Shown piece after piece: positions 43,086 through 51,317 of a DNA stretch of 64,000 nt. The stretch comes from PMP191F sp047602185 (GTDB taxonomy: Bacteria > Bacteroidota > Bacteroidia > Chitinophagales > Chitinophagaceae). The notes beneath the pieces are model-generated. The model ran no database searches. It saw only the letters and a program-made list of their open reading frames with translations, and was not told where the DNA came from. Position numbers and translations under genes: made by a program. Each line of letters opens with the position of its first letter. Positions within the stretch are counted from its first letter, which is position 1. The stretch covers positions 4,092,001 to 4,156,000 of the forward strand of contig JASGHY010000001.1 in the NCBI GenBank assembly GCA_047602185.1, given 5' to 3'.

Positions 43086-44486
43086 TTACCAGCCAAAATA
43101 GTTCTTTGCGTTTGTATAACAAATATCCTGCACCACTTTACCCACCCATGCAATGTCGTTGGGTAATTCTCCATTCTCTATTTCCTGTCCAAAGATATTG
43201 CACAGGATCCTGCGAAAATACTCATGTCGGGGATAGGATAAAAAACTTCTTGAGTCAGTGAGCATCCCTACAAAACGGCTCAGCAAACCCATATTAGATA
43301 AAGCATTGATCTGTTTGGTCATTCCATCTTTCTGATCAAGGAACCACCAGCCCGAACCAAACTGTACTTTACCTACGGCACTACCATCATTGAAGTTACC
43401 GATCATGGTTGCAAACAGTTCGTTATCGGCCGGATTGAGGTTGTACAGAATTGTTTTTGCAAGCTGGTTATTGTTATCCAGGCGTGCAAGGAATTTAGCC
43501 AGTGATCTTGCCTGCGGAAAATCTCCGATAGAATCCCAACCAGTATCGGGACCCAACTGGCGCATCATGCGGCTGTTGTTGTTGCGCAATGCGCCAAGGT
43601 GATATTGTTGTACCCAGCCTTTTTCCCAATCCCATACGGCAAACTGTACCAGCATGGCAGATTTAAAGGCGAGATTTTCTTCAGTAGTTAATTGTTTGCC
43701 ACTCCTGATCTTGTCAAAGATGGCACTCACCTGCTGCTCGGTATAATCTTCTGCATAGATCTGCTCCAGGCCGTGGTCAGATACAGAGCAACCCATGGTA
43801 GCAAAGAAGTCGTGACGTTTCTTTAATGCATCCAGGTAATCCTGGTAACTGCCTACAGAAACATTGGCTGCAGCTTCCACTTTTGCAACATATGCATTGA
43901 AAGCAACTGCATCGTCCACATTCATTGCTTTATCCGGGCGGTACGCAGGCAATATTTTTATACCGAAGCCATCATTTTTGATCTGCTGATGAAACTCCAG
44001 TGAATCAACAGGGTCATCAGTAGTACAAACCACTTTCACATTCATTTTACCCAGCAGTCCGCGGATAGAATATTCTTTGGTTTGCAGTTTGGCAGTACAC
44101 TCATCGTAGATCTTGCGGGCCGAATCTGCATTCAGCACATCGTACACACCAAAATAGCGTTGCAGTTCCAGGTGCGTCCAGTGATAAAGCGGGTTGCGCA
44201 AAGTGTAGGGAACGGTTGCGGCCCATTTTTCAAACTTCTCATAATCGCCCTTGTTGCCGGTGCAATAGCTTTCGTCTACACCGTTGGTGCGCATCGCTCT
44301 CCACTTATAATGATCGCCGTATAACCAGGCTTGTGTCAGGTTCTGAAAATTCAGGTCAGCAGCAATCTGGTCCGGTGGTAAGTGACAATGGTAATCTATG
44401 ATGGGCATAGATTTCGCAAAATCATGATATAGCTTTTCTGCTGTTGTATTGCTTAGTAAGAAGTTCTCGTCCAGGAATTTTTTCAT
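43086..44486 (-). CDS. uxaC: Uronate isomerase
   Basis: A 466-residue amidohydrolase-superfamily isomerase that converts galacturonate to tagaturonate and glucuronate to fructuronate. Features: MPIIDYHCHLPPDQIA (metal-binding HxH), YKWRAMRTNGVDESYCTG, VVCTTDDPVDSLEFH, GCSVSDHGLEQIY and MLTDSRSFLSYPRHEYFRRILCN. The length matches the family. It is the entry enzyme of the uronate pathway, 56 bp upstream of kdgK on the same strand; a heptad-repeat stretch separates it from uxaA. Confidence 0.97.
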   Translation of the reverse strand: MKKFLDENFLLSNTTAEKLYHDFAKSMPIIDYHCHLPPDQIAADLNFQNLTQAWLYGDHYKWRAMRTNGVDESYCTGNKGDYEKFEKWAATVPYTLRNPLYHWTHLELQRYFGVYDVLNADSARKIYDECTAKLQTKEYSIRGLLGKMNVKVVCTTDDPVDSLEFHQQIKNDGFGIKILPAYRPDKAMNVDDAVAFNAYVAKVEAAANVSVGSYQDYLDALKKRHDFFATMGCSVSDHGLEQIYAEDYTEQQVSAIFDKIRSGKQLTTEENLAFKSAMLVQFAVWDWEKGWVQQYHLGALRNNNSRMMRQLGPDTGWDSIGDFPQARSLAKFLARLDNNNQLAKTILYNLNPADNELFATMIGNFNDGSAVGKVQFGSGWWFLDQKDGMTKQINALSNMGLLSRFVGMLTDSRSFLSYPRHEYFRRILCNIFGQEIENGELPNDIAWVGKVVQDICYTNAKNYFGW

Positions 44487-44499
44487 ATTTCGTCGATAG

Positions 44500-44632
44500 T
44501 GATTCTGGTTGTGAAAGGTGAGTTGTCAGTAGTAAAAACGCGAACCGTGAAAAGTCAAACGTGAATCTAACCCATTTTACTCAATTGGTATTCGCGTTCA
44601 GCATTTAGCGTTCTGCGTTGAGCCTAACCGAT
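44500..44632 (-). repeat. Heptad repeat stretch inside the uronate operon
   Basis: GTGAGTT, GTCAGTA near 44519, then CGTGAAA, then GCGTTCA, GCATTTA, GCGTTCT, GCGTTGA at 7-bp steps near 44592-44619. It occupies the 151-bp gap between uxaA and uxaC. Confidence 0.65.
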
Positions 44633-44637
44633 AACCC

Positions 44638-46281
44638 TTACAAACTTACGCCTCTTTTCCATGGAATAAAATCATCCTGGTTATTGCGTACAGCACTTAT
44701 TTCAATTTCGCCGCTGGCTACTTTAATTACATAGTCAAAAATACGGGCTCCGGCCTGCTCAATTGTTTCATCGCCCTCAATGATAGTACCGGTATTGATA
44801 TCAATGATATCATTCATTTTTTTGTACAGCGTGGTATTGCTTGACAATTTAACTACCGGGGTAATGGGGTTACCTGTAGGCGTTCCCAGTCCTGTGGTAA
44901 ACAATACTACCGTGGCTCCGCTACCTACTTCTGCGGTAGTAGACTCCACATCGTTACCGGGTGTACACAAAAGGTTCAAACCGGGTTTTGTTACTTTCTC
45001 GGGATAATCCAACACTGCTGCAACCGGTGAAGTACCACCTTTTTTAGCAGCACCTGCAGACTTGATCGCATCCGTGATCAAACCATCTTTTATATTTCCG
45101 GGAGAAGGGTTCATATCGAAACCACTACCCGCCGCTTTTGCTCTTTCGTTATAAGTGCGCATCAATGTGCCGAAACGTTTGGCATCATCTACCTGTACGC
45201 AACGGTCGCTCAATCCCTGCTCCACACCGCACAGCTCAGGAAATTCAGATAAGATCACTGAACCGCCCAATGCCACCAGCAGGTCTGAAGTATAACCAAT
45301 AGCAGGATTGGCTGAGATACCGGAGAAGCCATCAGAACCGCCACATTCCAAACCGATAACCAGCTTGCTCAAAGGTGCCGGTTTTCTCGTGTTCTGGTTG
45401 GCGAGTATCATTCCTTCAAATGTTTGTTTGATGGCCTGTGATACTACATCGGTTTCCATACCGATCTTCTGCTGCTCCAGGATATACAGGGGCTTGCTGA
45501 AGTTTGCATCACGTTTTCTGATCTCTTCCTGCAAAATGGGCACCTGTGCATTCTGGCAACCCAGGCTCAGTACAGTAGCGCCAGCCACGTTGGGATGTGT
45601 AATGTAACCAGCCAGCAGGCCGCACAAGGCGTCTGAATCCTGGCGAATACCGCCGCAGCCACCATCGTGCGTAAGGAATTTAATTCCGTCTACATTGGGA
45701 AACAGGCGACCGGCAGCACCTTTATCAGCTACTGGTACAAATACTTCCTCCTGTATGGAACCACTTTTTTTGTATGACGCTGCCAGTTGTTTGGCGAAGT
45801 CGTTGTACTTTTTAATGCGTGTATAACCCAGCTCTTCCAGCAGGGCTTCTTTCATTACTTCAAGGTTGCGGTTCTCGCAAAACACCAGCGGAATTACCAG
45901 CCAGTAGTTGCCGGTACCTACGCTTCCGTCCGGGCGGTGGAAGCCATTGAATGTTCTGTTGGCAAATGCAGCCACATCGGGTTTTACCCAACCGGTATTG
46001 CGTTCGCCGATACTGAAATCGTTTGCTGCGTGTTTTACATTCGAAGTGGCGATGAGACCGCCTTTAGGGATAGGTGATTGTGCTTTACCTACCAGTACAC
46101 CGTACATGTGGATGGCGTCGCCTGCTGCAAGGTCTTCTGTTACAAACTTGTGTTTGGCTGCAACATCGTCCTGCAATTCGTATTCACTGCCATTGTATTG
46201 CACTTTCTGTCCTCTTTTAAGATCAGTAAGCGCTACCAGTACATTATCATCGGGGTGTACTTTTAAAACCTGTTGTTTCAT
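44638..46281 (-). CDS. uxaA: Altronate dehydratase
   Basis: A 547-residue single-chain enzyme that dehydrates D-altronate to 2-keto-3-deoxygluconate. It combines an N-terminal SAF domain (~1-85, VHPDDNVLVALTDLKRGQKV) and the large UxaA/GarD dehydratase domain (FNGFHRPDGSVGTGNYWLVIP, THDGGCGGIRQD, VIGLECGGSDGFSGISANPAIGY, LLCTPGNDVESTTAEVGSGATVVLFTTGLGTPTGNPI). Conserved Cys and His in the CGG segments fit the iron-dependent mechanism. It is 72 bp downstream of uxaB. Confidence 0.97.
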   Translation of the reverse strand: MKQQVLKVHPDDNVLVALTDLKRGQKVQYNGSEYELQDDVAAKHKFVTEDLAAGDAIHMYGVLVGKAQSPIPKGGLIATSNVKHAANDFSIGERNTGWVKPDVAAFANRTFNGFHRPDGSVGTGNYWLVIPLVFCENRNLEVMKEALLEELGYTRIKKYNDFAKQLAASYKKSGSIQEEVFVPVADKGAAGRLFPNVDGIKFLTHDGGCGGIRQDSDALCGLLAGYITHPNVAGATVLSLGCQNAQVPILQEEIRKRDANFSKPLYILEQQKIGMETDVVSQAIKQTFEGMILANQNTRKPAPLSKLVIGLECGGSDGFSGISANPAIGYTSDLLVALGGSVILSEFPELCGVEQGLSDRCVQVDDAKRFGTLMRTYNERAKAAGSGFDMNPSPGNIKDGLITDAIKSAGAAKKGGTSPVAAVLDYPEKVTKPGLNLLCTPGNDVESTTAEVGSGATVVLFTTGLGTPTGNPITPVVKLSSNTTLYKKMNDIIDINTGTIIEGDETIEQAGARIFDYVIKVASGEIEISAVRNNQDDFIPWKRGVSL

Positions 46282-46353
46282 TTTTATTGCTCCTTCCCGG
46301 CAAAAAACCGGGCTTCAAATTTCGGATTTAGTTATCGTTTTCAGCTATACAGA

Positions 46354-47871
46354 TTATGCCATTGCTTTCGCTATTTTACCATCCTGCAGGGCAGCTACCG
46401 CACCCTGCTCCAGTAAAATAGCTAGTTTTTCCTTCACAGCCTGTTCAAAACCAGGCAATAAGGAAAGATCTTCGCCCCATAAAGAGGTGTCTGCCAGCAC
46501 TTCATGCACCAATTCGGTAGCAGGGAACTGCTGCCATTTATTAAAGAAATAGCCTGCAAAATCATCCTGGATGGGGTATTCCTGTCCTTTCCACTCGCCG
46601 TAGAACTTATCCTGCTTTTTGGAAACAGGGCGGGTAAACAGCAGGTAGGCCGCAAAACCCAGGCTGATATGGTCAGGTACGGCATTCAGTCTTTCAACAT
46701 ATTTCAGGATCACCGGCAGCGCACGCATCTTCATTTTAGAGGTGTACTGCATGGTGATATTGATCCAGTGGTGTTCAATATTGGGGTTACGGAACCTGTC
46801 AAGCACTTTGGCGCCAAACTCCGAAGTATTCTCACTGCTTACAGAGTAAGGAATGCCCAATGCAATTTCCTGCAACATCAGCCTGGAAATAAAGCCGCTC
46901 ATAGCTGCATCATCCATCGCCAGTTTTACAGTAGAAAAACCTGCGAGATAAGCCAGTCCGCAAGACAAAGTATGCGTACCATTCAGCATACGCAGTTTCA
47001 GTTCGCGAAACAGGTTAATGTCCGGTGCAATTACAACACCCTCATCAGCTTCCGCAAATGACAGTACTGCTTTCACGCGCTCATCACCTTCAATAGCCCA
47101 CAAACGGTACACTTCAGACATACAGAGTAAATCGTCTGCATAGCCGAAACTGCTTTCCAGTTGTTGCTTGGTAGCGGCATCAGGTTTGCCGGGCACTATT
47201 CTGTCAACAAGTGAGTTGCAGAAATAATTGCTGTTTTCAAGCCACTGGATGAAATTATCTTCCAGGCCATTCAGGTGAGCCAGCTCCAGTACAATTGATT
47301 CCAGCTTTTTACCATTGTCGGGGATCAGTTCTGTTGGAACGATCACCATCCCGCTCTGGTGGCTTCCTGCAAACGCTTTATAGCGCTCCAGCAAAAACGC
47401 CAGCAACTTACCGGGATAGGAAACAGGCGGATGACGACGTACATCGTCATTTACCAGTTGGATGCCCACCTCGGTAGTATTGGAAATGATCACCTGCATA
47501 TTGAGGTCGTGCGCACATTTCAGTACTTCACTCCACTCGTTATTGGCAGAGAGCACGCGGCTGATAGATGTATTAACGATATTCTCTTCTATCGTTTTAC
47601 CATTTTCAAGTCCGCGTATACATAAGGTATATAGACCATCCTGTTTATCGAAAGCGGAAGAGTCGCCGCTGTTGGTAGATTTTACCACCACTATCCTGCC
47701 ATTGAAAATGCCTGCCCTGTTGGCCTTATCAATGAAGTAGTCGGGCAATCCGCGCAGCAATACGCCGGTGCCAAATTGCAATACCTTTTCAGGCAATTCA
47801 AATACCGATTCTGCCGGTATTGTAATTTCTTTTGATTGTATATTCTTTAAGTTAAACCTCGAAAGAATCAT
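46354..47871 (-). CDS. uxaB: Tagaturonate reductase (altronate oxidoreductase)
   Basis: A 505-residue NAD-dependent polyol dehydrogenase of the mannitol dehydrogenase family. It reduces tagaturonate to altronate. The N-terminal nucleotide-binding loop is VLQFGTGVLLRGLPDYFIDKAN, followed by IISNTTEVGIQL, FCNSLVDRIVPGKPD (family motif with catalytic Lys nearby in the C-domain), and MLNGTHTLSCGLAYLAGFSTV. The distinction from mannonate dehydrogenase UxuB relies on length and on the neighbours uxaA and uxaC. Confidence 0.94.
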   Translation of the reverse strand: MILSRFNLKNIQSKEITIPAESVFELPEKVLQFGTGVLLRGLPDYFIDKANRAGIFNGRIVVVKSTNSGDSSAFDKQDGLYTLCIRGLENGKTIEENIVNTSISRVLSANNEWSEVLKCAHDLNMQVIISNTTEVGIQLVNDDVRRHPPVSYPGKLLAFLLERYKAFAGSHQSGMVIVPTELIPDNGKKLESIVLELAHLNGLEDNFIQWLENSNYFCNSLVDRIVPGKPDAATKQQLESSFGYADDLLCMSEVYRLWAIEGDERVKAVLSFAEADEGVVIAPDINLFRELKLRMLNGTHTLSCGLAYLAGFSTVKLAMDDAAMSGFISRLMLQEIALGIPYSVSSENTSEFGAKVLDRFRNPNIEHHWINITMQYTSKMKMRALPVILKYVERLNAVPDHISLGFAAYLLFTRPVSKKQDKFYGEWKGQEYPIQDDFAGYFFNKWQQFPATELVHEVLADTSLWGEDLSLLPGFEQAVKEKLAILLEQGAVAALQDGKIAKAMA

Positions 47872-47978
47872 AACTCACTTTTTATAAAATAGTATAGTTT
47901 AAGGTTGCTTGAACCATCTGCGAATATCATAACAAGCGTGCGCATGTCTGTCCTGCACTCACCAGTATTGGCGGCCTT

Positions 47979-48992
47979 TTAAGGCTTCCATTTACCGGCA
48001 AAGGTCCATACGGCATTAATAGCTGAAGCAGCAGGTGCACCGGGTGCGGTTGCCAGGTTATCGGCATACCACGTAAAATCCCTGCCCGGTCTGTGGCAAT
48101 TGAAATAATATATTCTACGCCCCCATTGAATGGTATTGGTAGTAGGCACCAAATATATATCTGTATCGGCCATATTCTCTGCAAACGAACAGTTAATAAG
48201 ATAAAATTGTGCGTCGCGGTGATAGCGGCCCAGCTTAAAGCCATCGTATCCTTTAAAAGAGCAGTTCTTCAGTACAGTTTTAGAGTCGCGGTTTACCGAA
48301 CCATCATGCCATATACTGGCCGGCCCGGTATGTGCAATGAACTCACAATTCTCAGCATAAGCCCACCCCCGCGGACAATAAAAATCAACACCGCCTTCCA
48401 TTACACAGTCTTTAAAATACCACAGCCCCTCCTGCACATTCCACGGGCTTACCGTATCCCCGCCAAATGCCCTCAGTATACAGTTGATCACTTTCATACG
48501 CGTGCACTGGAAGGTGCGCAGTGCCATCTGGTGACCATCTTTGCGAAGCTGTTTCTGTGGGTTCACAGAGTCTTTCAGACACGCAATGGTTACCGGTTGG
48601 GTCCAATCGAATCCATAGCTGTTAGTAATGGTAAGATCCTTAAGCGTTATATCGTTTGCTTCGATATTAATGGTGGCTACGCCCCAGTCATCATTGTGCA
48701 GACAACGCCATTCGTCTCTTGCAATAGCCTGTGTTATTATAACAGCATTCTTATCTTCTCCTTCCAGCACAATGTTGTGCTTCTGTAAATACAGCTTTTC
48801 CCTGTACACCCCCTTGCGGATGAAGATCACCCTTGGCTCAGCAGCAGAATCCGGCAAACTGTTAATAGCGCCCTGTATCGTTCTGAAAGCGCCGCTTTTG
48901 CCGGTAGCATCCACAATGATCTTTTTCGTCTGCGCATTCGTCACAAACACCGCCATCAATAGCGTACAGAATATGGTTAGCCGTTTATACAT
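47979..48992 (-). CDS. Secreted pectinesterase (CE8)
   Basis: A 337-residue right-handed beta-helix enzyme with a signal peptide (MYKRLTIFCTLLMAVFVTNAQ). CE8 features are GAFRTIQGAINSLP, VFIRKGVYREKLYL, LKDLTITNSYGF, LRAFGGDTV and the QEGLWYFKDCVMEGGVDFYCPRGWAYAENCEF segment with the two catalytic Asp region and the FIA follow-up. It removes methyl esters from homogalacturonan so that GH28 can act. The start at 48992 is the first ATG; two TTG codons precede it. An inverted-repeat element lies just upstream. Confidence 0.88.
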   Translation of the reverse strand: MYKRLTIFCTLLMAVFVTNAQTKKIIVDATGKSGAFRTIQGAINSLPDSAAEPRVIFIRKGVYREKLYLQKHNIVLEGEDKNAVIITQAIARDEWRCLHNDDWGVATINIEANDITLKDLTITNSYGFDWTQPVTIACLKDSVNPQKQLRKDGHQMALRTFQCTRMKVINCILRAFGGDTVSPWNVQEGLWYFKDCVMEGGVDFYCPRGWAYAENCEFIAHTGPASIWHDGSVNRDSKTVLKNCSFKGYDGFKLGRYHRDAQFYLINCSFAENMADTDIYLVPTTNTIQWGRRIYYFNCHRPGRDFTWYADNLATAPGAPAASAINAVWTFAGKWKP

Positions 48993-49009
48993 CAACAATT
49001 CCGGGTTCC

Positions 49010-49098
49010 GGGTTTAGGGTTTCGGATTAACGCCGGCAATCGTGAAACGTGAACCTGTTGCCGGTTACCAGATACAGGTTTCCCGTTTCACTTCGCTA
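49010..49098 (-). repeat. Heptad repeat stretch
   Basis: GGGTTCC, GGGTTTA, GGGTTTC near 49003-49022 and CGTGAAA, CGTGAAC near 49042 keep 7-bp steps in the gap between the GH105 and pectinesterase genes. Confidence 0.55.
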
Positions 49099-49219
49099 TT
49101 CAACATTCAATGTCGTTTAGTTAAGATCTTTCATTCCGGCTGGTGGGGACACCCGCCGGGGAACTGTCCCGTGGCTGGTGTCTTCACCAGCCACTAATTA
49201 AACGACATTGATTCGACAT
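49099..49219. mobile_element. MITE-like inverted-repeat element, copy 3
   Basis: Element 49107-49211 (105 bp) has terminal inverted repeats of 19/18 bp and an inner hairpin GGCTGGTGGGGACACC / GGTGTCTTCACCAGCC. Flanks TTCAACAT (49099-49106) and TTCGACAT (49212-49219) are an 8-bp duplication with one change. Relative to copies 1 and 2 a G-C pair of the terminal stem has become T-A on both arms, a compensatory pair. Confidence 0.85.
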
Positions 49220-49271
49220 TTATCATTCGGTGTTCCGTATCCCTTTCTTCATTTCTAATTCCTCAGACTCA

Positions 49272-51167
49272 TTACTTAAAATTCTTTGGCAACTGCTGTA
49301 TCACCCATTGTACCAGGTCACAGGCTGCTTTATAGTTTTCCAGCTCGATAGGCAACTTGCGGCCATCGAGGTATTCGTTATAGAACCAGGGATCGCCTAC
49401 TGCAAACACAGTTCCTTTACCCACTTTGGCAACAGACATTACCACGGTTTCACCCTGCGTAAATATTGCCTTTGCAGGACCACTTACTGTTTGTGAAGCA
49501 TATTCCTTGATATAGATCTTCTTGGCTGTTTTGAAGATGGGATGACCGGCAGGTACCTCAAATGTTCCCTGCTCATATTTGTTACCCTGCACCCTGTTCA
49601 GGCTTTCATATTTAAACTGGAAACCAAAACGTTTTGCCAGTTCATTGAAATGAGGGAACTCAACATTGCCGGTATCGTTGCCAAACAACAGCAATACACC
49701 ACCTGCTTTTACCCAATTTTCAATAGCATCTATATGTTCTTTCTCAATGTAATTAGGCTCTTTGGTTTCTTTCTGTGTATCCGGGTCAACGATCAGGTAC
49801 ACATCTGCACCTTTCAGGGTTTGTGCAGTAGGTGCTGCACCCAATGTTTTTGTTTGTACACCGTAACGGTTAAATACATGGCCCAGTAACTGGTAACCAT
49901 TATTGTCCATTTCATTCCAGATATAGTGGAACGGTACAGTAGCACCCGTTACATCTTTTGTAAACTCGTGGTTGAAGAAATTATCCAGCACTACGGTTTT
50001 ACCTTTTCCTTTGTTAAGGTCAGGAACCAGTTCCATTTCAGTAGCAGCCAGCAATACGGCGCCAACACCTTTGGCATCGTTGCGGATCACTTTTTCACTG
50101 ATATAGTATTCATAACTGCCATCGCGGTAAGGATTGCCACCCAGGCCACTTACACTTACTGTTCCATCCAATGCAGTTAATCCTGCTTCGTCGGTAACAA
50201 TAAATTTCTTGCGGATGCCATCATATCCTTTCATTGCCACAGGCAGGTAAGTAGAGGGCAGGTAACCCAGTCTTACACCTTTAGCAATAGCATATACAAA
50301 CATGCTGCTCGCTGAGGCTTCAAAATAATTGCCTTTACGGTTAGGATAGTTCAGGATATCCCACCACAAACCGGTTTGAGGGTCCTGCACTTTTTTCACT
50401 GCAGCCGCAAAACGATTCAGGATCTCTATCAATGATTTTCTGCCGGGATGGTTCTCGGGGAAATGCGGTAAGGCATCTACCAGTGCCATTCCGTACCAGC
50501 CCATTGCACGGGCCCAGAAGTGAGGAGAAAGACCGGTAGCCTTATCAGCCCATTTCTGTTCTTTGCTTTCGTCCCAGCCATGATACAGTAAACCTGTTTT
50601 TGCATCACGCGCATGTTTTTCCATCCACACAAACTGGTTGGTGATATCATTAAAAGCAGTGTCCTCGTGAAACAGTTGTGCCCATTCTGCATAAAAAGGC
50701 TCGCCCATGTACAGACCATCCAGCCACATCTGGTAAGGATATCTTTTCTTATGCCAGAAACCGCCTTCGTTGGTACGGGGCTGTGTTTTTAACTGGCTGC
50801 GCAACTGGGCCGCAGCTTTATAATATTTCTGGTCGTTGGTAACTTTAAAGAGTGTCAGCAAAACGCGGCCACACAATACGTTGTCGATATTGTAGTCATC
50901 AAGTTTATAGCCTTTGATATTGCCTTCTTTGTCAAGAAAGAAGTCCATGCTTTTCTGCATGTACTTGAAATACTTACCGTCGCCGGTATTGTACCACAGG
51001 TTTTCAATGCCTTTCAGAATAACTCCCTGATCATAGCTCCACTTTCCGTTCAGGCTGTCTTTCCAGATCGTCAATACCGTATTGGCAATGCTCTCGCTCA
51101 GCGGTTGTTGCTGCGCATTCACCTGCATTGCTACTACCAGGCCAATGATTACTAAAATCTTCTTCAT
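49272..51167 (-). CDS. GH105 unsaturated rhamnogalacturonyl hydrolase fused to DUF4350-type domain
   Basis: A 631-residue secreted protein (signal peptide MKKILVIIGLVVAMQVNAQ). Residues ~20-375 form the (alpha/alpha)6 GH105 domain: WLDGLYMGEPFYAEWAQLF with catalytic Asp150, FWARAMGWYGMALVDALPHFP and YFEASASSMFVYAIAKGVRLGYL. It removes the unsaturated uronic acid left by pectin lyases from oligosaccharides. Residues ~385-631 are a second domain with VVLDNFFNHEFTKD, GADVYLIVDPDTQKE, WVKAGGVLLLFGNDTGN and AVGDPWFYNEYLD, resembling DUF4350/ThuA-like class I amidotransferase folds, with unproven role. It is 150 bp downstream of the GH28 gene. Confidence 0.9.
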   Translation of the reverse strand: MKKILVIIGLVVAMQVNAQQQPLSESIANTVLTIWKDSLNGKWSYDQGVILKGIENLWYNTGDGKYFKYMQKSMDFFLDKEGNIKGYKLDDYNIDNVLCGRVLLTLFKVTNDQKYYKAAAQLRSQLKTQPRTNEGGFWHKKRYPYQMWLDGLYMGEPFYAEWAQLFHEDTAFNDITNQFVWMEKHARDAKTGLLYHGWDESKEQKWADKATGLSPHFWARAMGWYGMALVDALPHFPENHPGRKSLIEILNRFAAAVKKVQDPQTGLWWDILNYPNRKGNYFEASASSMFVYAIAKGVRLGYLPSTYLPVAMKGYDGIRKKFIVTDEAGLTALDGTVSVSGLGGNPYRDGSYEYYISEKVIRNDAKGVGAVLLAATEMELVPDLNKGKGKTVVLDNFFNHEFTKDVTGATVPFHYIWNEMDNNGYQLLGHVFNRYGVQTKTLGAAPTAQTLKGADVYLIVDPDTQKETKEPNYIEKEHIDAIENWVKAGGVLLLFGNDTGNVEFPHFNELAKRFGFQFKYESLNRVQGNKYEQGTFEVPAGHPIFKTAKKIYIKEYASQTVSGPAKAIFTQGETVVMSVAKVGKGTVFAVGDPWFYNEYLDGRKLPIELENYKAACDLVQWVIQQLPKNFK

Positions 51168-51184
51168 TTATTGATTGTTGTGGT

Positions 51185-51316
51185 TTTTTCTTGAAATCGT
51201 GAGTCGTGAATCGTCAATCGTGAGTATGCTCACTACTGTTTTGCTCACGGCTCGTAACTCATAGCTCGCAGCCTGTATTTGCGTTAGGCGTTAAGCGTTC
51301 CGCGTTTAGCATTCAG
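51185..51316 (-). repeat. Heptad repeat stretch between GH28 and GH105 genes
   Basis: CGTGAGT, CGTGAAT, CGTCAAT, CGTGAGT follow at exact 7-bp steps (51199-51226), and GCGTTAG, GCGTTAA, GCGTTCC, GCGTTTA, GCATTCA follow at 7-bp steps (51281-51315). Confidence 0.8.
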
Positions 51317-51317
51317 C

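Noticed and set aside
48093..48788. A 231-codon plus-strand frame opposite the pectinesterase gene
   Set aside because: It is antisense to a conserved beta-helix enzyme and has no recognisable feature.
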